Assembly: GCA_001899005.1 (NCBI GenBank) | Contig: MKUW01000027.1 | Span: forward strand, 1-64,000 | Direction: 5' to 3' | DNA length: 64,000 bases | DNA from: Chloroflexi bacterium 44-23 | GTDB lineage: Bacteria > Chloroflexota > Anaerolineae > Anaerolineales > Anaerolineaceae | Part shown: piece by piece, positions 1 to 8,271 of the stretch | Numbering within the stretch: the first letter of the stretch is position 1 | Layout of the letters: the number at the start of each line of letters is the position of its first letter | Position numbers and translations under genes: made by a program | Notes under the pieces: model-generated | What the model was told of the DNA's origin: nothing | The model's input: the letters and a program-made list of their open reading frames with translations, nothing else | The model's database searches: none

Positions 1-130
1 CCAACAATTCCGTCATGGGAGATTCTTAGATTGTTGGGCACTCAGCCTTCGGTGGTGATTGACTTCAATCTAATTTTGCCCTCGAGGGTGTTGTCTGCCG
101 AACATGCCCAACCTACAATTGCAATTTAAC
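1..130. repeat. Dispersed TAGGTTGGGC-family repeat, partial copy
   Basis: This stretch carries the arm TTGTTGGGCACTCAGC and, further on, the arm ATGCCCAACCTACAATTG. Both also occur in the long repeat units near 38-40 kb, and related arms occur near 13.2 kb and 43.3 kb. It is therefore an incomplete copy of the palindromic repeat family linked to the RAYT gene in this window. The rest of the leader up to the first gene at 333 is AT-rich and shows no other recognisable element. Confidence 0.6.
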
Positions 131-332
131 TTGTGAAGTGATGGCAGGATTTGGCAATGACCACGTAAAAACCCACCTGAATTATTGTATACTTGATGAA
201 AGAATGCACAGGGTTGAGTCTGTTTGATATCTTTTCATTTTCAACCGTGAGAAAACCCATAAAAAGCATTTTTTATAGCTTTGTTTAAGATCACTTCCCG
301 CCATCTTTCCGATTTGACAGATTGGAGGAACC

Positions 333-1982
333 ATGAATAAAACAGTTGTTGCAGCCGCCCTGGGAGAATGTGTGCACGTCGCCGGCATCAGCAATTTTCT
401 ACGCCTCGCTGAAACCGCCGGTTGGGAAACCATTTTTCTCGGCCCGGCTGTCCCAATAGAATCTGTCTTACAAGCTGCCCGTGAGCATCACGCTGGTCTG
501 GTGGGCATTTCCTATCGCCTGACCCCGGAAACAGCCCAGCGTCTTCTGGGTGATTTCGCTGAAGCTGCTGATGAGTTACGCAGCCAAGGAGTGCATTTTG
601 CTTTTGGGGGTACTCCGCCGGTGGCCGAGAAAGCGCGCGCGCTTTCCTTCTTCGAGCAAGTCTTCGATGGCAGCGAACATACGGAAGAAATTCTAGCTTA
701 CCTGAAAGGCCAGCCACTACACGCCAAAACCAGTCAGAAAGATTTCCCGCAGACAATGCTGGAGCGCTTGCGGTGGAAAGCTCCGCTGCCCTTGTTGCGC
801 CATCATTTCGGGCTGCCAACCATGCAAGCCACAATGAACGGTATTGCTGAGATTGCCCGTGCACGAGCATTGGATGTCATCTCTCTAGGGATCGACCAGG
901 ATGCGCAAGCCAATTTTTTTCACCCTGATCGCCAGGACCCGCAACGCAAAGGTGCTGGTGGTGTCCCGGTGCGCACACCAGAAGATTATAAAAGCCTTTA
1001 CGCCGCCAGCCGCCAGGGCAATTACCCTTTGATGCGGACTTACTCGGGAACTGATGATTTTATCGAATTGGCGCAAATGTATGTGGAAACGATCAATAAC
1101 GCCTGGTGCGCAATTCCTCTCTTTTGGTTCAATCAGATGGATGGGCGCGGCCCCTGGGATCTGGAAGGGTCGATCCGCGAACATCAGCGGGTGATGGCCT
1201 GGTATGGTCATCATAATATTCCGGTCGAATTAAATGAACCTCACCACTGGGGAATGCGCGATAGCTCTGATGTAATATTTATCGTAGCGGCCTATCTGGC
1301 TGCCTACAACGCTCACGCATTTGGTGTGAATGATTACATCGCTCAATTAATGTTCAACAGCCCGGCCGGTCTTTCAGGCAGGATGGATCTTGCCAAAATG
1401 CTGGCAGTCCTACGCATGATAGAGCCATTACGCAGTGATGACTTCCGCATTTATCGCCAAACCCGCACTGGATTGTTAAGTTATCCTCTGGCTGATGGAG
1501 CTGCACGAGCGCATTTGGCCACCAGTATTTATATGCAGATGGCCTTAAAGCCGGATATCGTCCATATTGTCGGCCACACAGAAGCTCACCACGCTGCCAC
1601 CGCGAACGATGTGATCCAGGCTGCCGAGATGGCTCGCCGTTCAATCGAGATTGCTTTAAATGATATGGCTGATATGACAGCTGACCCGCTGGTGCAGGCC
1701 CAAGTGGACTTTCTGGTGAACGAAGCCCTCCTTACGCTCGATGCAATCCGTGCTTTGGCACCTGTCAGTCATCCCGACCCATTGACTGACCCAACCATTT
1801 TGGCCCGGGCGGTTACCAGTGGAATTCTGGACGCACCTCAGTTAAAAAACAACCGATTTGCCCGTGGAGAAATCAGGACTCGTATCATCTCGGGTGCCAG
1901 TCAGGCGTGCGATATTCATGGGAATCCAATTGGAGAAGCAGAACGTTTGCGGAGTTTAATTATAAAAGGAGCATCGGAATGA
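333..1982 (+). CDS. Cobalamin-binding-domain protein with glutamate-mutase-like large domain
   Basis: This 549-residue protein begins with a Rossmann-like domain (about residues 1-120) that resembles cobalamin-binding modules. The usual DxHxxG motif appears as CVHVAG, so the first acidic residue is a cysteine, and a GG turn follows near residue 90. The larger C-terminal part (about 150-480) looks like an alpha/beta barrel reminiscent of the catalytic subunit of glutamate or methylaspartate mutase; this is a weak family guess. A good ribosome site (GGAGG) precedes the ATG. The stop codon overlaps the next start (ATGA) and the third gene is coupled in the same way, so the three proteins are probably made together. 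A B12-dependent carbon-skeleton reaction feeding the neighbouring dehydrogenase is an inference. The substrate is unknown. Confidence 0.6.
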   Translation: MNKTVVAAALGECVHVAGISNFLRLAETAGWETIFLGPAVPIESVLQAAREHHAGLVGISYRLTPETAQRLLGDFAEAADELRSQGVHFAFGGTPPVAEKARALSFFEQVFDGSEHTEEILAYLKGQPLHAKTSQKDFPQTMLERLRWKAPLPLLRHHFGLPTMQATMNGIAEIARARALDVISLGIDQDAQANFFHPDRQDPQRKGAGGVPVRTPEDYKSLYAASRQGNYPLMRTYSGTDDFIELAQMYVETINNAWCAIPLFWFNQMDGRGPWDLEGSIREHQRVMAWYGHHNIPVELNEPHHWGMRDSSDVIFIVAAYLAAYNAHAFGVNDYIAQLMFNSPAGLSGRMDLAKMLAVLRMIEPLRSDDFRIYRQTRTGLLSYPLADGAARAHLATSIYMQMALKPDIVHIVGHTEAHHAATANDVIQAAEMARRSIEIALNDMADMTADPLVQAQVDFLVNEALLTLDAIRALAPVSHPDPLTDPTILARAVTSGILDAPQLKNNRFARGEIRTRIISGASQACDIHGNPIGEAERLRSLIIKGASE

Positions 1983-3085
1983 AAAAAAATACCCGCTTTA
2001 CTGTCAGCGGAGCTGGTCATGGCGGTAAAGCCATGGCTGCCCATCTGGGCTTAATGGGCTTCCCAACCACATTGTACAATCGCACTCATTTAAATATCGC
2101 CGCCATAGAAGAATTGGGTGGTATCAATTTGGAAAGTAATACCGGGGATCTTCATGGTTTTGGAAAACTTGAATGTGTGACCTCGAATATCGCCACGGCC
2201 ATTCAGAATGCAGAGATGATTATGGTGGTAGTGCCCTCGACTGCACATGCCGATATAGCCAGATTGAGTGCCCCATTTTTACAAGATGGGCAAATTGTTG
2301 TTCTTCATCCGGGAAGAACCTGTGGCGCAATTGAGTTCGCCAAAGTGCTAAGAGATGAAGGCTGTCGTGCAGATGTCACCATTTCTGAGGCGGAAACATT
2401 TATTTATGCCTCTCGTGCGGATGGCCCGGCACAGGCACGCATTTTCCGGATCAAAGAATCGGTGCCCTTGGCTGCATTACCTGCTACCCGCACACCGATG
2501 GTGCTTGAGAAAATTCATACGGCTTATCCCCTCTATATCAACGGCGGCAACGTACTACAGACCGGATTGAATAATATGGGTGCCATCTTTCACCCTGCAT
2601 TAACCATCCTGAATACGGGCTGGATCGAATCCACCCATGGTGATTATCAGTTTTACATTGACGGCGTCACTCCTTCGGTCGCCACCATGCTCGAGGCCCT
2701 CGACCGCGAACGTGTCACTGTCGCCTCGTCTTTAGGCATCCGCGCTCACACCGCGCTGGAATGGCTGCAACTGGCCTATGCCACCACCGGTGAAAACCTT
2801 TACGAAGCCATTCAGAACCAGCCGGGTTATTATGGCATCAAAGCACCGCCCACCCTCAAACATCGCTATTTATTTGAAGACATACCGATGAGTCTGGTGC
2901 CGATTGCCTCCTTCGGAGAGTATTATGGTGTTTCTGTGCGCGGCATTGATGCAATCATCCGCCTGGGCTGCATCATTCATAAAACCGATTACTGGCGTAA
3001 AGGGCGTACAATCGAAAAACTTGGCATTAAAGGATTGAGCGTCGATGAGTTGCTTTCCTATGTCAACGAAGGGATTTTAACATGA
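1979..3085 (+). CDS. Opine/octopine dehydrogenase family NAD(P)-dependent oxidoreductase
   Basis: This protein of 368 residues has the dinucleotide-binding motif GAGHGG at residues 11-16, followed by a typical Rossmann beta-alpha-beta unit. Its C-terminal helical half matches the NAD/NADP octopine/nopaline dehydrogenase family, with a conserved region around NNMGAIFHPALTILNTG. Members reductively condense an amino acid with a keto acid, or run the reverse oxidation. The ATG at 1979 was chosen because it overlaps the upstream stop as ATGA and follows AAAGGAG. A longer in-frame reading from 1907 would overlap the upstream gene heavily and is unlikely. Coupling with a cobalamin-domain gene suggests a shared pathway on an amino-acid-derived substrate, which is inference. 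Confidence 0.8.
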   Translation: MKKNTRFTVSGAGHGGKAMAAHLGLMGFPTTLYNRTHLNIAAIEELGGINLESNTGDLHGFGKLECVTSNIATAIQNAEMIMVVVPSTAHADIARLSAPFLQDGQIVVLHPGRTCGAIEFAKVLRDEGCRADVTISEAETFIYASRADGPAQARIFRIKESVPLAALPATRTPMVLEKIHTAYPLYINGGNVLQTGLNNMGAIFHPALTILNTGWIESTHGDYQFYIDGVTPSVATMLEALDRERVTVASSLGIRAHTALEWLQLAYATTGENLYEAIQNQPGYYGIKAPPTLKHRYLFEDIPMSLVPIASFGEYYGVSVRGIDAIIRLGCIIHKTDYWRKGRTIEKLGIKGLSVDELLSYVNEGILT

Positions 3086-3891
3086 GTTTCTTTCGAAAAT
3101 TTACTGCATTGTTTGTGATTGGCATTTCAATTCTTGGTATTCTCTTCTCGCTTTTCTGCCTGGTACAGGTCTGGCGATTGCGCGTACCGGTTACCAATGG
3201 TTTTATCCATGTTCTCAATCTATCAGATGGAATTTTAGCAACCAGCGAGGACGGTCTGGAAATTGTCGACAATGTTTTGGTTACGGCTGATTCCAGCCTG
3301 ACCAAATTGAAAGATACGACCGACACGATCGCCAAATCAATCGAAGATACCGGTCGTCTGGCCGATACATTTGCCGGGCTTTTCCATACCGATCTCAAGG
3401 ATACGCTCCTCAACACGCGCCTATCCGTGATTGCCGCCCGAAGTTCCGCCAAAGTGATTGACTCCTTGTTGTATGGCTTATCCCAGATTCCATATTCCCC
3501 ATTTCAGTACAATCCAAAAGTGCCGCTTAACCTCGCGTTGGAGGACATAGCCGACAGTATGGAAGCCTTACCTGCCTCATTGGAAAATATCTCGACCAAT
3601 TTGGATAATAGCAGCAGCAATCTGGTTACGCTTAAAGATCAGGTATCGTCGATTTCCTCCAGCCTGGATGAGATTCAGATCAGCCTGGTTTCTGCCCGTG
3701 TAGTGATCAGTAATTCACAAGATAAAATTGACGAGTTACAAAGCATGTCCGCTCGACTGCGTAAGAATTTGAACGTGATTATGTGGACTGCTTCCATCCT
3801 TTTAAGCATTTTCCTGCTCTCGATCGCTATGGCCCAGATTGGTGCCGCCTCCCCGGCGTTGGACGTGCTGCGGGGAAAGAGAAGTAGCTAG
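3082..3891 (+). CDS. Membrane protein with long helical extracytoplasmic segment, unknown function
   Basis: The start overlaps the dehydrogenase stop as ATGA, so this is the third gene of a coupled operon. The 269-residue product has one hydrophobic segment at about residues 8-30 and a second at about 232-255. Between them lies a largely helical, Ser/Leu/Asp-rich region with heptad-like spacing that could form a coiled coil outside the membrane. No catalytic motif or known family is recognised. Its position suggests a membrane partner or sensor for the two enzymes upstream, but the sequence does not prove this. Confidence 0.6.
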   Translation: MSFFRKFTALFVIGISILGILFSLFCLVQVWRLRVPVTNGFIHVLNLSDGILATSEDGLEIVDNVLVTADSSLTKLKDTTDTIAKSIEDTGRLADTFAGLFHTDLKDTLLNTRLSVIAARSSAKVIDSLLYGLSQIPYSPFQYNPKVPLNLALEDIADSMEALPASLENISTNLDNSSSNLVTLKDQVSSISSSLDEIQISLVSARVVISNSQDKIDELQSMSARLRKNLNVIMWTASILLSIFLLSIAMAQIGAASPALDVLRGKRSS

Positions 3892-4118
3892 CAAGCTGCG
3901 CGTAGGAGAGAGAAGACCGGAGACCGGAGACCGGAGACTAGAAACCAGGCTTGGGTCAGTTTACAAACCCGTCACGCGAAAGAAGGCTCAGAGGTAAAGT
4001 TCACACACGATCTTAATCCGAGGAGAGCCGTTTTTCGTCCCCGCGAAGCTATGTTTGCCCTGCTCGGATCAGCGATGAGTGATGAGCGATAAACTGTTCT
4101 TTACCATTCGCTTCAACT
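3892..4118. repeat. Intergenic repeats between convergent genes
   Basis: At about 3914-3938 the unit AGACCGG is repeated three times in tandem. From about 3955 to 3990 a stretch beginning GTCAGTTTACAAACCCGT recurs in inverted orientation at about 52988-53028, so it belongs to a dispersed family. The remainder contains short GATGAGTGATGAGC-type direct repeats. No gene is seen. Confidence 0.5.
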
Positions 4119-5132
4119 TCAATGGCAACTATCAAGCCCTTCATCCAACACTTCGCCATCGACATTTACGAATTGCCACTGGTAATCATTCTGACCCAAC
4201 ACCAACTTCAACACGCCAAATTGCCCATACACTGTTTTTTCACTAAATTCGAAAGGCACATCTTGATAATAGTGACCGGCACCGCCGGTGCCAACAATAA
4301 ACTCGCGGATGCCATTAAGCTCATCCGGTAAGCCCTTAGGGTCAACCTTAGCTGTGCGCTCATAATGATGATCATGTCCATTAATAACAATATCCACACC
4401 AGCCTCATAAAGTACATCCCAGAACGAATAAAGCCAGTCTGCATTCCTGGCCGGCCCTGAATTCCAGCGAGGAACATGCCAAAAAGCAATGCTGCAGGCT
4501 TTATGGGAATTAGCCAGGTCTTGCTTCAGCCACGCGACCTGATCGGAGGAAGGTCCGCAGGCGATCGCCCCGCAATTGGAATTGAGGCCGATGATGTGCC
4601 AGTTTCCAGCATCGAAAGAATAATAGCCCTGCCCGGGTTTACCGGCAGCCTGACCAAAATAGAGATAATAATTTTCGAAGGGATTGCTCTTGTAATCGTG
4701 ATTGCCCGGCACTGGGTGAACAATCTCTTGATACACTCCCCAGGAGGGTTGGTAACATTTTTGATACTGTGCAAGCGTGCCATCCTCGTTGGATAAATCC
4801 CCAGCAATTAATATCTCAGATACGCCCCAATCAGCGATCAAAGCAGCCGTCTGATCATCACCTTTTTGCCCACAAATGGCCACATCCGCCACGGCAGCAA
4901 TAATCATTGGAGTGGCAGTTGCTGTTTTGGTCGGTGTAGGAGTACCGGTTTGTGTCGCAGTGCTCGTCAGAGTGGCTGTAGCAGTCAGGGTCGCAGTTAT
5001 GCTTGGACCTGCAGTTGCTAAAGTCGACTTCTGTCCTTCATCATCTACTTGAAACATTTCCGAAGAGGTTGGTCCGCTGCAGGCTGCTAAAAGTAGGAGT
5101 ATGGAGATGGGAATCAAGTTTCTTTTTTGCAT
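4119..5132 (-). CDS. Metallophosphoesterase lipoprotein (calcineurin-like)
   Basis: The 337-residue product starts with a lipoprotein signal whose lipobox LAAC places the modified cysteine at residue 18. A Thr/Ala/Pro-rich linker of about 40 residues follows, which is common in Chloroflexota surface proteins. The rest carries calcineurin-like phosphoesterase motifs in order: GDLSNEDG, GNHDY, a WHVP histidine, and GHDHHYER. These bind a two-metal centre that hydrolyses phosphate esters, and the overall look is closest to purple-acid-phosphatase-like secreted enzymes. The ATG at 5132 was chosen because it gives an immediate Lys/Arg plus hydrophobic signal; upstream in-frame codons add an unlikely extension. 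It should act outside the membrane. The substrate is unknown. Confidence 0.85.
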   Translation of the reverse strand: MQKRNLIPISILLLLAACSGPTSSEMFQVDDEGQKSTLATAGPSITATLTATATLTSTATQTGTPTPTKTATATPMIIAAVADVAICGQKGDDQTAALIADWGVSEILIAGDLSNEDGTLAQYQKCYQPSWGVYQEIVHPVPGNHDYKSNPFENYYLYFGQAAGKPGQGYYSFDAGNWHIIGLNSNCGAIACGPSSDQVAWLKQDLANSHKACSIAFWHVPRWNSGPARNADWLYSFWDVLYEAGVDIVINGHDHHYERTAKVDPKGLPDELNGIREFIVGTGGAGHYYQDVPFEFSEKTVYGQFGVLKLVLGQNDYQWQFVNVDGEVLDEGLDSCH

Positions 5133-5473
5133 GCCATAAGTATACGTCAGGTTGGCATGTGAATAAAATTCTATATCCAATCTACCCAATCCTTCCGGCC
5201 CAATACATTTGAATATGGGGCATTAACAACTCGAATCTCGGCTAGGCAGTTGGTTTCAAAATAAGATTGACAGTCCGTCCGAGCATTGATTTATTGTCCC
5301 AAATTACCATTGACGAGCACCAAACAAGGTTTCATTCAATTAAGACTGCCAATGGATATTGTGATTATCAATTCTTGTCCATTCCCCATCCTGATCTGTT
5401 ACGAAGAGAGTAGTTAACAGTTTATGCTTGAATACACCCATAGAAAGTTCTCGTCTCGAGATGAGGCGCTTTG

Positions 5474-5502
5474 TTGACTTGTACACACCTTTACTGTATG
5501 AT
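5474..5502 (+). promoter_or_regulatory. Sigma-A type promoter for the LysM/DhaL-like operon
   Basis: TTGACT at 5474-5479 and TATGAT at 5497-5502 are separated by exactly 17 bp. The predicted start leaves a leader of about 80 nt before the ATG at 5591. The rest of the 5190-5590 gap shows no gene or clear repeat. Confidence 0.6.
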
Positions 5503-5590
5503 TAAAGGGGAAGAAGCGCGTAACTTCACGCGGTGAACAAACGAACGCAACTTCAACAAAAATAAAGCAAAATTAACAATCGGAGGAATT

Positions 5591-6139
5591 ATGGCTGACA
5601 AAAAAAATATTTTCGATAAAATCGGTGACGCATTCAGCAATCGTGATGAAAAGGCTGCTGAAGAAGCTAAGGTTGAAGCTGCTCGCAAAGAGGCAGTCGC
5701 CAAAGCACAGGCAGCCACAGAAAAAATGCAGAAAGAAGCAGAAGCACGCTCTGCTGAACGGGCTCGTGTAGCCGCTAATGAAAAAGCTGCTGCGGAAGCT
5801 GCCGAACAAGCGAAACTGGCTGCGCAAAAAGCGAATGCCACGCAGCAACGAATCCAGGGCGAATTTGCTGAAAAACAAGCTCAAAGAGCATCAGAATTCA
5901 AGCAAAAGCAAGCCGACGAAGCCGCTGAGGCAGCCAAATATATTAAGCATACCTGGACCAATGAAGATACATATGCCAGCCTGGCATTCAAGCATTACGG
6001 CTCAATCAAGGAACCTTACTGGCGCTTGATCTATGAGTACAATAAAGACATCATTGGCAATCACCCCAATAATATCAAAACCGGTACGGAAATCGTAATT
6101 CCACCCCTTCCAGCCGAATTGGAAAAGAAAGACAATTAA
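5591..6139 (+). CDS. Alanine-rich coiled-coil protein with C-terminal LysM domain
   Basis: The product has 182 residues and follows a strong ribosome site (CGGAGG). Residues about 15-115 are very rich in Ala, Glu, Lys and Gln with heptad character and should form a long helix or coiled coil. Residues about 118-175 form a LysM-like module (pattern around HTWTNEDTYASLAFKHYG and the ending TGTEIVIPP), which normally binds peptidoglycan-type glycans. No signal peptide is visible, so a cytoplasmic scaffold role is as likely as a wall-binding one. The stop overlaps the next start (TAATG), so the downstream DhaL-like protein is probably co-produced. Confidence 0.75.
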   Translation: MADKKNIFDKIGDAFSNRDEKAAEEAKVEAARKEAVAKAQAATEKMQKEAEARSAERARVAANEKAAAEAAEQAKLAAQKANATQQRIQGEFAEKQAQRASEFKQKQADEAAEAAKYIKHTWTNEDTYASLAFKHYGSIKEPYWRLIYEYNKDIIGNHPNNIKTGTEIVIPPLPAELEKKDN

Positions 6140-6873
6140 TGGAAAGCGCTAATGTTGATCTGGCGTCAGTCTTTTCAGCTGTCTCAAAAGCACTACGACA
6201 GAATAAAGAGGCAATCAACGAGGCCGATAGTTATAATCACGACCATGGCACTAATATGGTCCAGACCTTCGCGACTATTACCAAAGTGATGAAGGCCAAC
6301 CAGGAGCAAGGTCAGGGCCAAGCTCTGGCGAAAGCCGCTGATGTACTCAGTCAAAAAGCCAACAGTTCTTCCAGTAAGCTGTATGCACAGGGATTGCAAC
6401 AGGCCGCCCAACAAATTGAAGGTGATCGCGTCAATCCACACATGGCCATGCAAGTGCTGCAATCGCTTTTAAGCGCAGGCCAGCCGGTAGGTGCAGCAGC
6501 CTCTACTTCTCCAACTACTGGAGGCCAGTTTGGTGATCTGCTTGGGTCCTTGCTTGGCTCGCAAAGCTCGCCAGGTACTCAAGGCAGCCAACCTGCTGCT
6601 GGAGGAAATTTGCTAGGCTCGTTACTGTCTGGTTTCGGACAGAGTCAATCCGCTCAACAGACCGGCGGCTTGCAGGACGGTCTCGATCTGGGAGACTTGC
6701 TAACAGCCGGTATGGCCTTTATGCAATCCAAACAAAACGGAGCGAACACAATCAATTCTCTGGTAGCAGCATTCACGGCCGCCAGCGGAATGGGTGATGC
6801 TCCTTATCGCCAACAATCGACACAGTTAGTGGCCAACAGCTTTCTGCAGGCTTTACAAAAATATATGAAATAA
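6139..6873 (+). CDS. DhaL/DAK2-like domain protein, degenerate
   Basis: The first ~100 residues of this 244-residue protein resemble the DhaL (DAK2) nucleotide-binding fold. The segment HDHGTNMVQTF corresponds to the DGDHGTNM loop that binds ATP/ADP-magnesium in dihydroxyacetone kinase subunits. Two of the acidic metal ligands are not clearly present, so kinase activity is doubtful. The middle (about 115-180) is a Gly/Ser/Gln-rich low-complexity linker, and the end is helical. It overlaps the LysM gene by one base. Immediately after its stop codon a palindromic mobile element is inserted and probably now serves as the transcription terminator. Confidence 0.6.
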   Translation: MESANVDLASVFSAVSKALRQNKEAINEADSYNHDHGTNMVQTFATITKVMKANQEQGQGQALAKAADVLSQKANSSSSKLYAQGLQQAAQQIEGDRVNPHMAMQVLQSLLSAGQPVGAAASTSPTTGGQFGDLLGSLLGSQSSPGTQGSQPAAGGNLLGSLLSGFGQSQSAQQTGGLQDGLDLGDLLTAGMAFMQSKQNGANTINSLVAAFTAASGMGDAPYRQQSTQLVANSFLQALQKYMK

Positions 6874-6875
6874 GT

Positions 6876-6966
6876 GTATCATTTCAAAAATTAGGGGCAG
6901 AGTGTTTTTAGACGGGCGATCGCCCGTCTAAAAACACTCCTCAACCCCGTTTTATTGAAAAGATAC
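6876..6966. mobile_element. MITE copy 1 with 8-bp target duplication
   Basis: This 91-bp imperfect palindrome starts GTATCATTTCAA and ends TTGAAAAGATAC. Its centre (6901-6938) is a perfect 38-bp palindrome with arms starting AGTGTTTTTAGAC. The eight bases on each side are identical (AAATAAGT at 6868-6875 and 6967-6974), the signature of transposon insertion. The duplicated bases include the stop codon of the gene before. It encodes nothing, so it must be moved by a transposase elsewhere. Related copies lie near 15.5, 29.7 and 33.7 kb. The remaining bases to 7169 contain a weak stem followed by a T-run near 7020 and no gene. Confidence 0.85.
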
Positions 6967-7169
6967 AAATAAGTTGGTATTCAGTACAGTGGCTGGGTGG
7001 TATTCTTAATATCATCCGGCTTTTTTATTAAGAGCGAAAAGTCAGCCTAAAGTGGATTAGTATTTGCTGTGTCCTATGAGCGCTTAGCACGTAAAGCAGC
7101 CTATATTTTTTAAGCATTCACTGAAAAAATCTGCTAGAATAAAATTATCCTGACTTAGAGGTAATTTAA

Positions 7170-8072
7170 ATGGTCGAAATTTCTCAAGCTCAATTCTTAA
7201 ATAATTCCAACGTAGTACGTGTCGCCAGCAAGGTTGTCGAGTTGCTCGTCAGCCTTGATTTTGGGCCACGTATTCTCTTTTTCGGCACCCCTGGTGGAGC
7301 AAATCAATTCTTTGTGCACGCGGCGGATATTGAATCCAAACAGACAGACAAATACCATAGTTATGGCGGTCATCGTCTGTGGTCAGCCCCGGAAGACCCC
7401 GACATTACCTATCTACCCGATAATGATCCTGTTGAGTGGCAGCAGGAAGGACGTATAGTCACCTTTCGGCAACCAGCCCGTGGAAAACAACCGCTCACCA
7501 AGACTATGAAAATTGCCATGGATCCGCTTCTGGCACAAGTAACCATCACACACACACTGGCCAATACCAGCGATAAGCCGCTTCATTTTGCTGCCTGGGC
7601 TCTGACTCAAATGGCTCCTGGAGGTATGGGGATTATGCCTCTCCCGCCGCGTGGTGAACACAGTGAGAATCTTCTTCCCACGGGCAGCCTGGTGTTATGG
7701 GCGTATACGAATCTCTCCGACCCGCGCTGGTGCTGGGGCAATCAATATATACGGATCCAGCACGATCCGCAACTTGCTCAACCGCTTAAGTATGGCATGG
7801 CTGCAAATCTTGGTTGGCTGGGCTATGCCAACCATAACCAGCTTTTTCTAAAGCGATCAACTGTGGCTCCGGGAAAAACATACCCGGATCGTGGCGCTTC
7901 CATTGAAGTTTTCTTGAACGACAAGATGGTTGAATTAGAAACACTCGGCCCAATCGCAGATGTTAACCCCGGTCAATCCGTTATACACATTGAAACCTGG
8001 CATCTGATCGACAAGGTTGAACCGCCCCAGGATGATGCTGACGTACTGCGCATAATCGAGAATTACGTCTGA
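7170..8072 (+). CDS. DUF4380-like protein of galactose-mutarotase-like fold
   Basis: The 300-residue product is all-beta in character and has no signal peptide. The pattern YHSYGGHRLW followed by PDNDPVEW and a late HIETWHL region matches DUF4380-type proteins, which share the fold of aldose-1-epimerases and some glycoside-binding proteins. Catalytic residues cannot be assigned from sequence alone. It is a single-gene unit with a ribosome site AGAGGT before the ATG. A role in sugar processing is an inference from the fold. Confidence 0.65.
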   Translation: MVEISQAQFLNNSNVVRVASKVVELLVSLDFGPRILFFGTPGGANQFFVHAADIESKQTDKYHSYGGHRLWSAPEDPDITYLPDNDPVEWQQEGRIVTFRQPARGKQPLTKTMKIAMDPLLAQVTITHTLANTSDKPLHFAAWALTQMAPGGMGIMPLPPRGEHSENLLPTGSLVLWAYTNLSDPRWCWGNQYIRIQHDPQLAQPLKYGMAANLGWLGYANHNQLFLKRSTVAPGKTYPDRGASIEVFLNDKMVELETLGPIADVNPGQSVIHIETWHLIDKVEPPQDDADVLRIIENYV

Positions 8073-8271
8073 CAAAAGCATCCGCTACAATCAATTTCCT
8101 CGAAAGCTTTTGTCCGCTATAATGGCAAAGCGATAATTATGCAATTTTACCCGGGTAGAAGTCAATTTTTCGGAACCTGCTGAAATGTCAATGCAAATGA
8201 CAATTTTACTTCATCAGGTTCTTCAAAAGGCTGCGATCTTCTACTCTCTTTGGTTTATGTAAGTGCCTTAA

